From Glycomyces artemisiae (lineage in GTDB: Bacteria > Actinomycetota > Actinomycetes > Mycobacteriales > Micromonosporaceae): 64,000 nt of DNA. The position numbers were made by a program, and so were the translations under genes. Shown here piece by piece: positions 8,016-17,009 of this stretch. Every line of letters begins with the position of its first letter. Position 1 is the stretch's first letter. The stretch is taken from NCBI RefSeq assembly GCF_003002955.1, contig NZ_PVTJ01000010.1, forward strand, positions 62,001 to 126,000, written 5' to 3'. The notes under the pieces are model-generated. The model ran no database searches, had not been told where the DNA came from, and saw nothing but the letters and a program-made list of their open reading frames with translations.

Positions 8016-8636
8016 ATGAGCACCATGGTTGTCTGCGTCCCGACCGTGCAAGCGGCCAGGGCCATATCCGCAAGCGCCTCCCGCATGGGCCAGGCGCTGT
8101 CCGTCAGGACCGTCGACTGCGCCGCGTCGCTGCTCGTCGAGCTGCGGCGCAAGTTCGTCGAGACCGCGATCATCGACTTCCGCCTGGCCGCGCCGAACCC
8201 CGTCATCTTCGCGCAGAACCTGCGCTCCCGGTTCCCGCAGACGTCCCTGGTCATGTGCGGCGACGCCGAGCCGCGGATCGCGGCGATGGTCGTCGCCGCG
8301 GGCGCGAAGGGGGTGCTGCGGGCGCCCTCGCCGGGCGGCGACGCGCTGCTGGTCGCCTTCGCGCAGGCGTACCAGTTCGCCTGTCGCGCAGCCGCGGAGG
8401 CGAAGGAGGTGATGCCGCGCCAGCGCGCGGGTCGCGGGGGCTCGCTGCTGAGCAACCGCGAGCTGGAGGTCCTCTGGGCGATGTGCGAGGGGATGACCAA
8501 CGCGGAGATCGGTGCGCGCCTGCACGTCTCGGAGGACACCGTGAAGACCCATGCGAAGCGCATGTACGGGAAGCTCGGGGCGCGGGACCGGGCGCAGGCC
8601 GTGGCGCGGGCGTTCCGGTCGGGCCTGGTCGCTTGA
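8016..8636 (+). CDS. LuxR-family regulator with an atypical receiver domain
   Basis: A 206-residue DNA-binding regulator. Residues 1-115 keep the receiver outline, and AIIDFRL is placed like the phospho-acceptor strand. The acidic pair expected after beta-1 is missing (MVVCVPT), so normal Mg-dependent phosphorylation is doubtful. Residues 140-200 (LSNRELEVLWAMCEGMTNAEIGARL, then VKTHAKRMYGKLGARDRAQA) are a standard LuxR helix-turn-helix. GAGAAGGACC lies before the ATG. No sensor kinase is adjacent, which fits an orphan regulator of the BldM/WhiI kind. Confidence 0.85.
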   Translation: MSTMVVCVPTVQAARAISASASRMGQALSVRTVDCAASLLVELRRKFVETAIIDFRLAAPNPVIFAQNLRSRFPQTSLVMCGDAEPRIAAMVVAAGAKGVLRAPSPGGDALLVAFAQAYQFACRAAAEAKEVMPRQRAGRGGSLLSNRELEVLWAMCEGMTNAEIGARLHVSEDTVKTHAKRMYGKLGARDRAQAVARAFRSGLVA

Positions 8637-8729
8637 GGGGGGCGGGGCCCGGTTGGCGGTTGACTACCGAGCGTCCCTGCTGCGATACTCGGCAGCTTCC
8701 GGACCTCCGGCAGAAACGAGGCGATGCCC

Positions 8730-9869
8730 ATGGCGCTCAATGAGGAACACCGCGAGGAGTGGTTCAGGATCCTCGACGGCTACCCCGACGACCAGAAGCC
8801 CGACCCGGAGGACCGGCTGGCGGTCGAGACGTCGTGCTCGGGGTTCCTCGGCAACATGTGGACGCGCGCGACGATGCCCGAGGTCCAGGGGGTGTCCCTG
8901 GCGGAGCTGGAGCTCGTGTTCATCCAGTTCTACCTGGGGCGCCCGGACCCGTTCTCGGCGGCGATGCTCGCGGCGATGACGGAGCTGGCGGACGCCCCGG
9001 GCGGGCGGCGCGCGGCGGTGAAGGCCCTGGAGCGGCTGGAGGCGCTCGGGGTGTCGCCGCCGTCGTGGTACGGCGAGGACATGAAGCTCGCGGAGTGCTG
9101 GAAGGCCGGCGACGTGTACGGCGACCAGTTGACGTTCTTCTGCGCGTTCCGCGCGCCGAGCGGGGACCAGGCGCTGTCGTTCACGGTGGACTACTCGGAG
9201 TACCACTTCGACATGGTCGTGGACTGCGATGCGACCGACGACGTGGAGCGGCTGCTGGCGCTGCACCGCGAGCGGAACGGGAAGTCGCCGGACCGGCTGT
9301 TCCAGCCGGTGGAGGCCGGTCCGGCGGAGGTGTTCGCGGGGACGCGGCGGGCGCTCGACGACTGGGACCTGTTCTGCGTCGAGGGCGACGCGCGGCGGCT
9401 CGCGCCGCGGTTCCTGATGCTGCGGGAGCTGTGGCGCTCGCGCCTGCGCGCGTTCCCGCAGGTGGAGCCGGAGGAGGTGCGGCAGCCGACGGACGACGAG
9501 CTGTCGCTGTTCGCCTCGGGGTTCCTGAGCCACATGCTCGGGAAGCTGATGCTGGAGGCGGCGCATTTCGAGGCGATCAAGGAGCTGTGCTGGTTCCATG
9601 CGGTCAACGGGCCCAAGGTGAGTCCGACGCGGGCGTACGTGTTCCTGGAGCGCTGGATGCCCGCGAAGTTCGAGCCCGACGACCCGGTGGTGGAGGCGGT
9701 GCGGGAGCTGTTCATCCCGTTCCTGCGCTGGACGGCCTCCGCCACGGACCTCGACCCGGCGGCGTGGCCGTACCTGAAGTTCAAGGCCGAGAAGTACTTG
9801 GGGGAGTTCCCGGCCTGGTCGTCGAAGGACCCGGACGTGGCGCGCCTCCCGCGCCCGCGGTCCCTCTGA
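8730..9869 (+). CDS. unrecognised cytoplasmic protein
   Basis: A 379-residue acidic soluble protein that I do not recognise. It has no signal peptide, membrane span or repeat. Features include several Trp-rich stretches (DDWDLFCVEGD, ELCWFHAV) and long helices. I prefer the ATG at 8730, because GAGG lies eight bases before it; the ATG at 8724 is too close. A strong terminator follows the gene, so it appears monocistronic. Confidence 0.75.
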   Translation: MALNEEHREEWFRILDGYPDDQKPDPEDRLAVETSCSGFLGNMWTRATMPEVQGVSLAELELVFIQFYLGRPDPFSAAMLAAMTELADAPGGRRAAVKALERLEALGVSPPSWYGEDMKLAECWKAGDVYGDQLTFFCAFRAPSGDQALSFTVDYSEYHFDMVVDCDATDDVERLLALHRERNGKSPDRLFQPVEAGPAEVFAGTRRALDDWDLFCVEGDARRLAPRFLMLRELWRSRLRAFPQVEPEEVRQPTDDELSLFASGFLSHMLGKLMLEAAHFEAIKELCWFHAVNGPKVSPTRAYVFLERWMPAKFEPDDPVVEAVRELFIPFLRWTASATDLDPAAWPYLKFKAEKYLGEFPAWSSKDPDVARLPRPRSL

Positions 9870-9903
9870 GGCCGGACCGCTTCCGGACCCCTGGCGCGCG
9901 GAC

Positions 9904-9933
9904 GAAGGCGGGCCGCCGGAGCGGCCCGCCTTC
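9904..9933. terminator. strong bidirectional terminator
   Basis: A perfect 13-bp stem (9904-9916 with 9921-9933) with a CGGA loop. It lies between the unknown gene and the converging permease gene and can serve both. Confidence 0.85.
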
Positions 9934-9963
9934 GGGGTGTTGGGAGTGCGGTTTCCGGTGCGC

Positions 9964-10749
9964 CTAGCGCTTGTTGAACTTCTTCTTCGAGATGGTGTAG
10001 CCCAGGAGCGCCAGGCCGATCGACCATGCGGCCGTGAGGATCAGGTCGGCGCCCTCGACCGGGTTGTCGAACAGGAGGGCGCGGACGACCTCGATGAACG
10101 GGGTGAAGGGCTGGTAGTCGGCGAAGTACTGGATGACCGTGGGCATCGACTCGGTGGGCACGAACGCGGAGCCGAGGAACGGCAGGAGCATCAGGATCAT
10201 CGGGGTGTTCGACGCCTCTTCGACCGACTTGGCGCTCATGCCCATGCCGACGGTCAGCCAGGTGAGGCCGAAGGAGATCAGGGCCAGGACGCCGACCAGG
10301 CCGAGCCAGCCGAGCGGGGTCGCCTCGGGCCGGAACCCGATCGCGACGGCGACGGCCAGGAGCACCGCCATGCACAGGAAGGACTGGAGCACCGAGGCGA
10401 TGACGTGTCCGGTGAGGACGGAGACCCGGGCGATCTTCATGGTGCGGAAGCGGTCGACGATGCCTTCGGTCATGTCCATGGCGACGCTGATCGCGGTGCC
10501 CTGCACCGCGGCGACGATCGCCATCAGCAGCATGCCGGGTGTCAGATAGGTCAGGTACGCCTCGCGGCCGCCGGTGGGGCCGCCGAGGCCGTCGCCGATC
10601 GTGCCGCCGAAGACGTACACGAACAGCAGGAGGAAGACCACCGGCATGCCCACGAGCATGACCGTCAGGGACGGGTAGCGCAGCATGTGCTTGAGCTGGC
10701 GGTTCAGCATGGTGGAAGTGTCGGAGACGGTGTGCGCGAGCGTGCTCAT
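9964..10749 (-). CDS. DrrB-type ABC-2 transporter permease (second exporter)
   Basis: A 261-residue membrane protein with the ABC-2 layout. It has an N-terminal segment (MLNRQLKHMLRYPS), a GIVDRFRTMKIAR loop corresponding to the family 'dRfrslPi' motif, and about six membrane spans ending in a basic tail (SKKKFNKR). It follows the ATPase gene by 42 bases and must be its partner. It is only distantly similar to the permease at 256-1074, so this is a separate exporter rather than a recent copy. Confidence 0.9.
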   Translation of the reverse strand: MSTLAHTVSDTSTMLNRQLKHMLRYPSLTVMLVGMPVVFLLLFVYVFGGTIGDGLGGPTGGREAYLTYLTPGMLLMAIVAAVQGTAISVAMDMTEGIVDRFRTMKIARVSVLTGHVIASVLQSFLCMAVLLAVAVAIGFRPEATPLGWLGLVGVLALISFGLTWLTVGMGMSAKSVEEASNTPMILMLLPFLGSAFVPTESMPTVIQYFADYQPFTPFIEVVRALLFDNPVEGADLILTAAWSIGLALLGYTISKKKFNKR

Positions 10750-10791
10750 CTGAGTTCTCTTTCTCGGAGTTTCGGTCTGGGGCGGAAGGGG

Positions 10792-11736
10792 TTACGCGTC
10801 GGCCTTGGCCTGGCCGGTGAGGGACAGGAAGACGTCGTCGAGGTCGGGGGTGTGGACGGTGAACTCGTCCACTTCGATGCCCTCCCGGTCGAGGGTGTCG
10901 AGGATCTTGCGCAGCGAGTCGACGGACGCGTCGGTGGGGACCTGCACGGTGAGCTGGTCGGCGTCGAACGAGCCGGCGTCGAGGACGCGGGCGGCGTGCT
11001 CGACCTGGTCGGCGCGGTGGAGGCGCAGGCCCACGTGGCCGCCGGGGATGAGCCGCTTGAGCTGCTCGGGCGTGCCCTCGGCGACGATCCTGCCGCCGTC
11101 GAGGACCGCGATGCGGTCGGCGAGCTCGTCGGCCTCTTCGAGGTACTGGGTGGTCAGGAAGATCGTGGTGCCGGCCTTGACGAGGTCGCGGATGATCTGC
11201 CACATGGTGCGGCGGCTGCGCGGGTCCAGGCCGGTGGTGGGCTCGTCGAGGAAGATGATCTTCGGGTCGCCCATGAGGCACATCGCGATGTCGAGGCGGC
11301 GCTTCATGCCGCCGGAGTAGGTGGCCGGCGGGCGCTTGGCGGCGTCGACCAGGTCGAACCGCTCCAGGAGGTCCTCGGTGCGGCGGCGGATCTCCTGCTT
11401 GGGCAGGTGGTTGAGGCGGCCCATGAGCCGGAGGTTCTCGCGGCCGGTCAGCAGGCCGTCGACGGCCGCGAACTGGCCGGTGACGCCGATGGCGCCGCGG
11501 ACCGAGTCGGCCTGGCCGGCCACGTCGAACCCGCCGACGCGCGCCTGGCCGCCGGAGGCGGGGATGAGGGTCGACAGGATGTTCACGGTGGTGGTCTTGC
11601 CGGCGCCGTTGGGGCCCAGGAGCGAGAAGATCGTGCCCTCGGGGACGGCGATGTCGATGCCCTTGAGGACCTCGTTCTCGCCGTACGACTTGGTGAGGTT
11701 CGCGGCTTCGATCGCCAGGGTCTTGGTGGTGGTCAT
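10792..11736 (-). CDS. DrrA-type ABC transporter ATP-binding protein (second exporter)
   Basis: A 314-residue ATPase with Walker A GPNGAGKTTT, signature YSGGMKRRLDIA, Walker B IIFLDEPTTGLDP, and the DrrA C-terminal end TPDLDDVFLSLTG. The ATG at 11734-11736 is preceded by GAAAGAAGGAATC. An in-frame upstream start at 11802 would add 22 residues with no family match. About 90-115 bases upstream lie three CTGAC repeats at 11-bp intervals, and the EXLDI-family gene lies upstream on the same strand. Confidence 0.92.
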   Translation of the reverse strand: MTTTKTLAIEAANLTKSYGENEVLKGIDIAVPEGTIFSLLGPNGAGKTTTVNILSTLIPASGGQARVGGFDVAGQADSVRGAIGVTGQFAAVDGLLTGRENLRLMGRLNHLPKQEIRRRTEDLLERFDLVDAAKRPPATYSGGMKRRLDIAMCLMGDPKIIFLDEPTTGLDPRSRRTMWQIIRDLVKAGTTIFLTTQYLEEADELADRIAVLDGGRIVAEGTPEQLKRLIPGGHVGLRLHRADQVEHAARVLDAGSFDADQLTVQVPTDASVDSLRKILDTLDREGIEVDEFTVHTPDLDDVFLSLTGQAKADA

Positions 11737-12035
11737 GATTCCTTCTTTCGGGGGTATTCGCGGTGGTCTTCGGTTTCCGGTTCGGTGTCCCTCGCCGGGC
11801 ATGTGAGTACTTTGGCGGCGGGCGCTGACACGGGGCTGACACGGCTCTGACGAGTCGGGCCGGGCGCTGTCAGGGGCCGCGGCGGCGGGTAGAGGGTGAG
11901 GATCAGGCCGAGGTCGAGCACGGGTCCGCCTCCTGAATTAGAGTCCAATGTGGACGTTCGCAGGGCAGGGCTCCGCCCCAGTGGACTCAGGTGCGGATCG
12001 AGTCGAGAGCCGTTGCTGCCCTGACGGAGCGGTCG
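11737..12035. other. 299-base non-coding region between the EXLDI gene and the exporter
   Basis: No gene is seen here. It holds the CTGAC repeat array (11825-11851), an inverted copy (CTGTCAG at about 11877-11883) and presumably the exporter promoter. The length suggests that the exporter has its own promoter rather than simply following the EXLDI gene. Confidence 0.6.
11825..11851 (-). promoter_or_regulatory. three CTGAC repeats phased at 11 bp (SARP/OmpR-style site)
   Basis: CTGAC starts at 11825, 11836 and 11847, and the first two sit in an exact 10-bp copy (GCTGACACGG). Read on the exporter strand this is TGTCAG/GTCAG at 11-bp steps. Direct heptamers at 11-bp steps are the known DNA target style of SARP (BTAD) regulators. 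Which regulator binds here is inference. Confidence 0.5.
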
Positions 12036-12554
12036 CTAGATGTCGAGGTCCTGGACGGGCGGCGCCTCGGCGCTGGCCGCGACCATCTCGTACAGCTCGG
12101 CCGGGATCTTCGCCTTGAGCTCCTGGAGCGTCTCGACCACTTCGAGGGTCGAGTCGCCGGTGTTCATCGCGAAGGTCTGCTCGCCGAGGCCCAGGAGCTT
12201 GCGCCAGCCGGTCTCCTCGGTCAGGTGCGTGTAGTCGGGGGTCTTCTCGGTGTGGAGCACGAACTTGCCGGACTTCGAGCGGTAGACGCGGAGGATCTCG
12301 GCCTTCTGGTTGTTCGAGCTGACCCACTCGCCGAGCTTGACCCCGGTGAAGCGCTGCCGCGGCCGGTTGCGGCCGGTGCCCGGGCCGACGCGGACGGTGA
12401 TCTCCTCGTAGCCCTCCTGGCGCCCCTCCTCGGCGTCGACGTAGCGCCGCAGCGCGGTCGAGATGGCCTTGGACAGGTTGCCTCCGGCGAGCTCCTGCGC
12501 CCGGTTGTAGATCGGCAGGTCGCTGTCGGAGACGTAGATCGTCTTGTTGGGCAT
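12036..12554 (-). CDS. EXLDI-family protein
   Basis: A 172-residue protein that ends in QDLDI, matching the C-terminal E/Q-x-L-D-I end that names the EXLDI family. The N-terminus (MPNKTIYVSDSDLPIYNRA, then GGNLSKAISTALRRYVD) looks like a ribbon-helix-helix DNA-binding segment, so a regulatory role is likely. Genes of this family often sit beside DrrAB-type exporters, as here. GGAAGGAGG precedes the ATG. In front is an AT-rich site with GTATACG repeats, well placed for autoregulation. Function of the family is not established. Confidence 0.8.
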   Translation of the reverse strand: MPNKTIYVSDSDLPIYNRAQELAGGNLSKAISTALRRYVDAEEGRQEGYEEITVRVGPGTGRNRPRQRFTGVKLGEWVSSNNQKAEILRVYRSKSGKFVLHTEKTPDYTHLTEETGWRKLLGLGEQTFAMNTGDSTLEVVETLQELKAKIPAELYEMVAASAEAPPVQDLDI

Positions 12555-12590
12555 AGCGGCATCTTAACCTCCTTCCAGGGGTCGCCCTCG

Positions 12591-12618
12591 GTATACGCAT
12601 AGACTATACGTATACGTA
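12591..12618 (-). promoter_or_regulatory. AT-rich operator-like site with GTATACG repeats
   Basis: GTATACG occurs at 12591-12597 and 12610-12616, and the second copy lies inside a 12-bp palindrome TACGTATACGTA (12607-12618). Such sequence is unusual in a GC-rich genome. It is 37-64 bases upstream of the EXLDI start, where RNA polymerase would bind. Confidence 0.55.
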
Positions 12619-12674
12619 GAGATGCGCAAGCCCCGGTCCGGAGTTTCACGCCGGCCCTTCCGCGGGCACGCGGA

Positions 12675-12708
12675 AAGGCGGCCCCGCGAACTGTCGCGGA
12701 ACCGCCTT
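12675..12708 (-). terminator. terminator after the spoOM gene
   Basis: AAGGCGG/CCGCCTT and CCGCGA/TCGCGG form a two-part stem with an ACTG loop. It begins 58 bases downstream of the spoOM stop on the minus strand. Confidence 0.6.
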
Positions 12709-12719
12709 GATCTGCGGAA

Positions 12720-12745
12720 ATCCTACATCCTATATCCTATAGGAT
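12720..12745. repeat. ATCCTAC/ATCCTAT tandem heptamers ending in a 12-bp palindrome
   Basis: Three heptamers stand at 12720, 12727 and 12734. The last continues into AGGAT to form the palindrome ATCCTATAGGAT (12734-12745). It lies between the spoOM stop and its terminator. Confidence 0.6.
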
Positions 12746-12765
12746 GCACGATTCCAGGGCCGGGA

Positions 12766-13539
12766 TCAGACGCCCTTCTGCGCCGCCAGCTGCGTCAGCT
12801 GCGCCTTCACGGTCTCGACCACGTCCGCCGAGTCGGTGGGCACCGAGAAGCGGATCGTCGAGTTCAGGTCCGGGGCCAGCAGCTCCGCGGAGTTGTCGGC
12901 CGCGAACACCACGTCCGTGCTCGCCTCGCCGACCACGAACACGACCTCCAACTCGCGGATGCGCTCGTGGAACTCGCCCTCGGTCGCCCAGAACTCGACC
13001 TCCTGGTAGAACGGCACCGTCGCGCCCTGGATCGTGCCGAGTTCGAGGTCCGTCTCCTGGAACGCGAACCCGAGCGACTCCAGCGCCTCCCACACCGCCT
13101 TGTGGACCGGCAGCGCCTCCACCGTCAGCCAGTCCAGGTCGCCCTTGTCCAGGGCCTGGTCCAGCGCCAGGTGCGTCGAGACGCCGAGCTTCATGCCGCC
13201 CACCAGCGGGCGCACGTCCACGTTGTTGAACGGGGTCTCCCAAGGGACCTGCACCTCGAACGGGATCGGGTGCGCCGTGCCCTTCGCGAGGTCGAACTTG
13301 CCCGACACCTCGGCCTTGAAGTAGTCGTGGACGGCGCCGGGCTCGTCCTCGCCCTTCGAGTCGTCCTCGACCAGGGCGGTGAACTCGATCTCGACGCTCT
13401 CGACGGAGGCGTCCACTTCGGCGCCGGAGATGCGAACCTCGCCCTTGAGGGTCCCGCCGGGGACGACGTGCTTCTCGTGCAGGAGCGTGTCGACTTGGAT
13501 GCCACTACCGAGGATGGCTTTGAGCTTGCTGAAGACCAT
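12766..13539 (-). CDS. SpoOM family sporulation-control protein
   Basis: A 257-residue arrestin-like beta-sandwich protein. MVFSKLKAILGSG, then VDTLL, then PGGTLKGEVRISGG-type strands and a WETPFN loop are typical of the Spo0M family, known in Bacillus as a sporulation-control protein and common in actinobacteria. The ATG at 13537-13539 has AAAGGAAC upstream, and a longer reading to 13605 adds only basic low-complexity residues. The tail is a short helix (VKAQLTQLAAQ). The role in this organism is inferred. Confidence 0.85.
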   Translation of the reverse strand: MVFSKLKAILGSGIQVDTLLHEKHVVPGGTLKGEVRISGAEVDASVESVEIEFTALVEDDSKGEDEPGAVHDYFKAEVSGKFDLAKGTAHPIPFEVQVPWETPFNNVDVRPLVGGMKLGVSTHLALDQALDKGDLDWLTVEALPVHKAVWEALESLGFAFQETDLELGTIQGATVPFYQEVEFWATEGEFHERIRELEVVFVVGEASTDVVFAADNSAELLAPDLNSTIRFSVPTDSADVVETVKAQLTQLAAQKGV

Positions 13540-13679
13540 TGGGGCGGTTCCTTTCGGAGGATCGCGGGAACGTCGCGGGGGAACACGGACAGGGGGCAAC
13601 CGCATCGTATCCCGGAAGCGCAGGCCACCGTGTGACAGCCACCTGATCCAGCGTCAACTTACATGGGCCGCAAAAGGAA

Positions 13680-14975
13680 CTATTCGCCCCCGTGCCGCTG
13701 CACGACCGGGATCGCCGGATCGCCGGGCGACAGTTTCAGTCCCTCCCAAGGGATCGAGATGAGGCGCTGGCGCAGCAGCTCCCGCGACTCGTCGAGCGTC
13801 GGCTGGTTCACGAGCTCGCCGCCGCGGAACAGCGGGGTCTGGAGCGGCTTGTCGCCCGGCTGCGCGTCCGGTTCCCCCTGGGACACCACGACTTCCTCGA
13901 CCGCGGTCCCGGTCGGCTTGTGGCGGCGCACCGCGATCTTGCGGCCCCCGTTGGTGCCCTTGTGCTCCGAGCGCTTCGCGACCGCCCGGCCCTCCACTTC
14001 GACGAGCTTGTAGACCAGCTGCGCCGTCGGCGCGCCCGACCCGACCACGACCGCCGTGCCCGCGCCGTAGATGTCCACCGGCGCTGCCGCGAGCGCCGCG
14101 ATGGAGTACTCGTCCAGGTCGCCCGAGACCACGATCTTCGTGTCCTTCGCGCCCAGCTCGTCGAGCAGTTCCCTTGCGCTCGTGGCCATCACGTCGAGGT
14201 CGCCGGAGTCGATGCGGATCGCCCGCAGCCGCGGGCCCGCCACCGCCACGGCGTTGCGGATGCCCTGCGTGATGTCGTACGTGTCCACCAGGAGGGTCGT
14301 GTCCGTGCCGAACGCGTCGATCTGCGCCTGGAACGCCGCCACCTCCGACTTGTGCAGCAGCGTGAACGCGTGCGCGCTCGTCCCCGAGGTCGGCACCCCG
14401 TACCGGCGGCCCGCCTCCAGGTTCGACGTCGCCGCGAACCCCGCGAGGTACGCCGCCCGCGACGAGGCGATGGCCGCGGCCTCGTGCGTGCGCCGCGACC
14501 CCATCTCCAGGATCGGGCGCCCGCGCGCGGCCGTGACCATGCGCGCCGCCGCGCTCGCGACCGCGCTGTCGTGGTTGAGGATCGAGAGCGTCAGCGTCTC
14601 CAGCAGCACGCACTCGGCGAACGTCCCGGTCACCGTGACGATCGGGGAGCCGGGGAAGTACAGCTCGCCCTCGGGGTAGACGTCGATGTCGCCCTTGAAG
14701 CGGTAGTCGGCGAGCCATTCGGCGGTCGACTGCTTGACGACGCCGCGGGAGGTGAGGTCCTCCAGGTCGCTGTCCTCGAAGCGGAAGCGCTCGATGGCCT
14801 CGCCGAGGCGGCCGATCCCGGCGACGACGCCGTAGCGGCGGCCGGTGGGCAGGCGGCGCCCGAACACCTCGAACACGCACGGCAGCGAGGCGGTCCCGTC
14901 GCGGAGCGCGGCCTCCAGCATCGTGTACTCGTAGTGGTCGGTGTACAGGGGCGTGCGGGGGAGCGTGACGGACAT
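13680..14975 (-). CDS. pncB: nicotinate phosphoribosyltransferase
   Basis: A 431-residue enzyme that joins nicotinate to PRPP to form nicotinate mononucleotide in NAD salvage. LYTDHYEYTMLEAAL near the N-terminus is the family hallmark, GSRRTHEAAAIASSRAAYLAG and GTSAHAFTLL carry the conserved active-site His region, and RIDSGDLDVMA and VSGDLDEYSI form the phosphate-binding strands. Length matches the actinobacterial family. TACGCT lies seven bases before the ATG, so the mRNA may be leaderless. Confidence 0.93.
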   Translation of the reverse strand: MSVTLPRTPLYTDHYEYTMLEAALRDGTASLPCVFEVFGRRLPTGRRYGVVAGIGRLGEAIERFRFEDSDLEDLTSRGVVKQSTAEWLADYRFKGDIDVYPEGELYFPGSPIVTVTGTFAECVLLETLTLSILNHDSAVASAAARMVTAARGRPILEMGSRRTHEAAAIASSRAAYLAGFAATSNLEAGRRYGVPTSGTSAHAFTLLHKSEVAAFQAQIDAFGTDTTLLVDTYDITQGIRNAVAVAGPRLRAIRIDSGDLDVMATSARELLDELGAKDTKIVVSGDLDEYSIAALAAAPVDIYGAGTAVVVGSGAPTAQLVYKLVEVEGRAVAKRSEHKGTNGGRKIAVRRHKPTGTAVEEVVVSQGEPDAQPGDKPLQTPLFRGGELVNQPTLDESRELLRQRLISIPWEGLKLSPGDPAIPVVQRHGGE

Positions 14976-15119
14976 AGAGGTGAGCGTAATGCACCCCGGC
15001 CCGGTCCGGGCCCGGTGCGCGAGCGGCCCTCGCGGACCCCGGATTATTCCCTCCCGCCGCAGGTCGGGAGGTTCGTCTCACGCTCTGAACGGAGGCTGGA
15101 GCGCACGTGCCGCCGCGTG

Positions 15120-15125
15120 TACGCT
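15120..15125 (+). promoter_or_regulatory. -10 hexamer TACGCT for leaderless mec transcript
   Basis: TACGCT ends seven bases before the GTG at 15133, which places the transcription start at or next to the start codon. Confidence 0.5.
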
Positions 15126-15132
15126 TGCTGAC

Positions 15133-15615
15133 GTGTTGCGGATCGCGCATGAGCTGGTCGAAGCGATGGTCGCGCACGCCCGCGCGGACCACCCCGACGA
15201 GGCGTGCGGCATCATCGCCGGCCCCGAGGGCACGGGAGCGCCGGAGAGGCACGTCCCGATGACGAACGCTGCCCGCTCCACCACCTTCTACGAGTTCGAC
15301 TCCGAAGAGTGGAAGCGCGAGTACGACCGCATGTGGGACAACGACGAGGAAGTGGTCGTCGCCTACCACTCCCACACCCACACCGAGGCCTACCCGTCGC
15401 GCTCCGACGCGAAGATCGCCTCCGAGCTGGGGCTGCCCGGCGCCCACTACGTGCTCGTCACCACGAAGGACCCCGAGACCGCCGAGGTCCGGTCCTTCCG
15501 CATCGCCGACGGCGTCATCACCGAGGAGCCCATCGAGGTCACCGGCGCGCCCGAGGCGGTCCAGAGCTACAAGTTCGCGCACACCCCCGACTCCACGGTC
15601 TACGACTGTCACTGA
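15133..15615 (+). CDS. mec: JAMM/MPN+ metallopeptidase, Mec-type (CysO-cysteine hydrolase)
   Basis: A 160-residue zinc peptidase. The JAMM motif is complete: Glu in DEACGII, then YHSHTHTEAYPSRSD (HxHx7SxxD). In Mycobacterium tuberculosis the homologue releases cysteine from the carrier protein CysO. The next two genes are cysO and cysM, so the full route is here. I chose the GTG at 15133 because it follows a TACGCT -10; a TTG one codon on is also possible. The protein is cytoplasmic. Confidence 0.9.
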   Translation: MLRIAHELVEAMVAHARADHPDEACGIIAGPEGTGAPERHVPMTNAARSTTFYEFDSEEWKREYDRMWDNDEEVVVAYHSHTHTEAYPSRSDAKIASELGLPGAHYVLVTTKDPETAEVRSFRIADGVITEEPIEVTGAPEAVQSYKFAHTPDSTVYDCH

Positions 15616-15713
15616 GCGCCCGCCCCCGGGCGGACCAGGTCCATGCAGCGTTCGGCTGCGCGCCAGACAATTCGAGCGTCCACGAGGCTGCTCACGGAAC
15701 AAAGGAAACCCGC

Positions 15714-15992
15714 ATGTCCATCGAAGTCCGCATCCCGACCATCCTCCGCCCCCAGACCAAGGGCGAGAAGCTCGTCACCGGCGAGGGCGAGACCATCGGC
15801 GAGCTGTTCACCGACCTCGACTCCCGCTACACCGGGCTGCGCGCGCGCGTGGTCACCGACGAGGGCGCGCTCCACCGCTTCGTGAACGTCTACATCAACG
15901 ACGAGGACGTGCGCTTCATCGGCGGCCTCGAAGCGAAGCTGGCCGACGGCGACTCCGTGACCATCCTGCCCGCCGTCGCGGGCGGCATGTAA
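15714..15992 (+). CDS. cysO: sulfur-carrier protein CysO (ThiS/MoaD fold)
   Basis: A 92-residue ubiquitin-like carrier that becomes a thiocarboxylate and gives sulfur to O-phosphoserine. IPTILRPQTKGEK and FVNVYINDEDVRF are nearly identical to mycobacterial CysO. The C-terminus is VAGGM: one Met follows the active Gly-Gly, which must be removed before adenylation, and the neighbouring JAMM peptidase is the obvious candidate. AAAGGAAACCC precedes the ATG. The 98-base gap after mec shows no strong terminator. Confidence 0.92.
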   Translation: MSIEVRIPTILRPQTKGEKLVTGEGETIGELFTDLDSRYTGLRARVVTDEGALHRFVNVYINDEDVRFIGGLEAKLADGDSVTILPAVAGGM

Positions 15993-16958
<966 letters not shown>

Positions 16959-16972
16959 CACATCGATTCCAT

Positions 16973-17005
16973 GGGCCGGGCCCGCGCTCAGCGCGGGCCC
17001 GGCCC
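16973..17005. terminator. strong bidirectional terminator after cysM
   Basis: A perfect 15-bp GC stem (16973-16987 with 16991-17005) and a TCA loop, between cysM and the converging gene at 17010. Confidence 0.88.
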
Positions 17006-17009
17006 GCTG

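Noticed and set aside
256-11736. The two DrrAB-type exporters as recent duplicates.
   Set aside because: The permeases differ throughout, and the ATPases share only family motifs. They look like separate systems.
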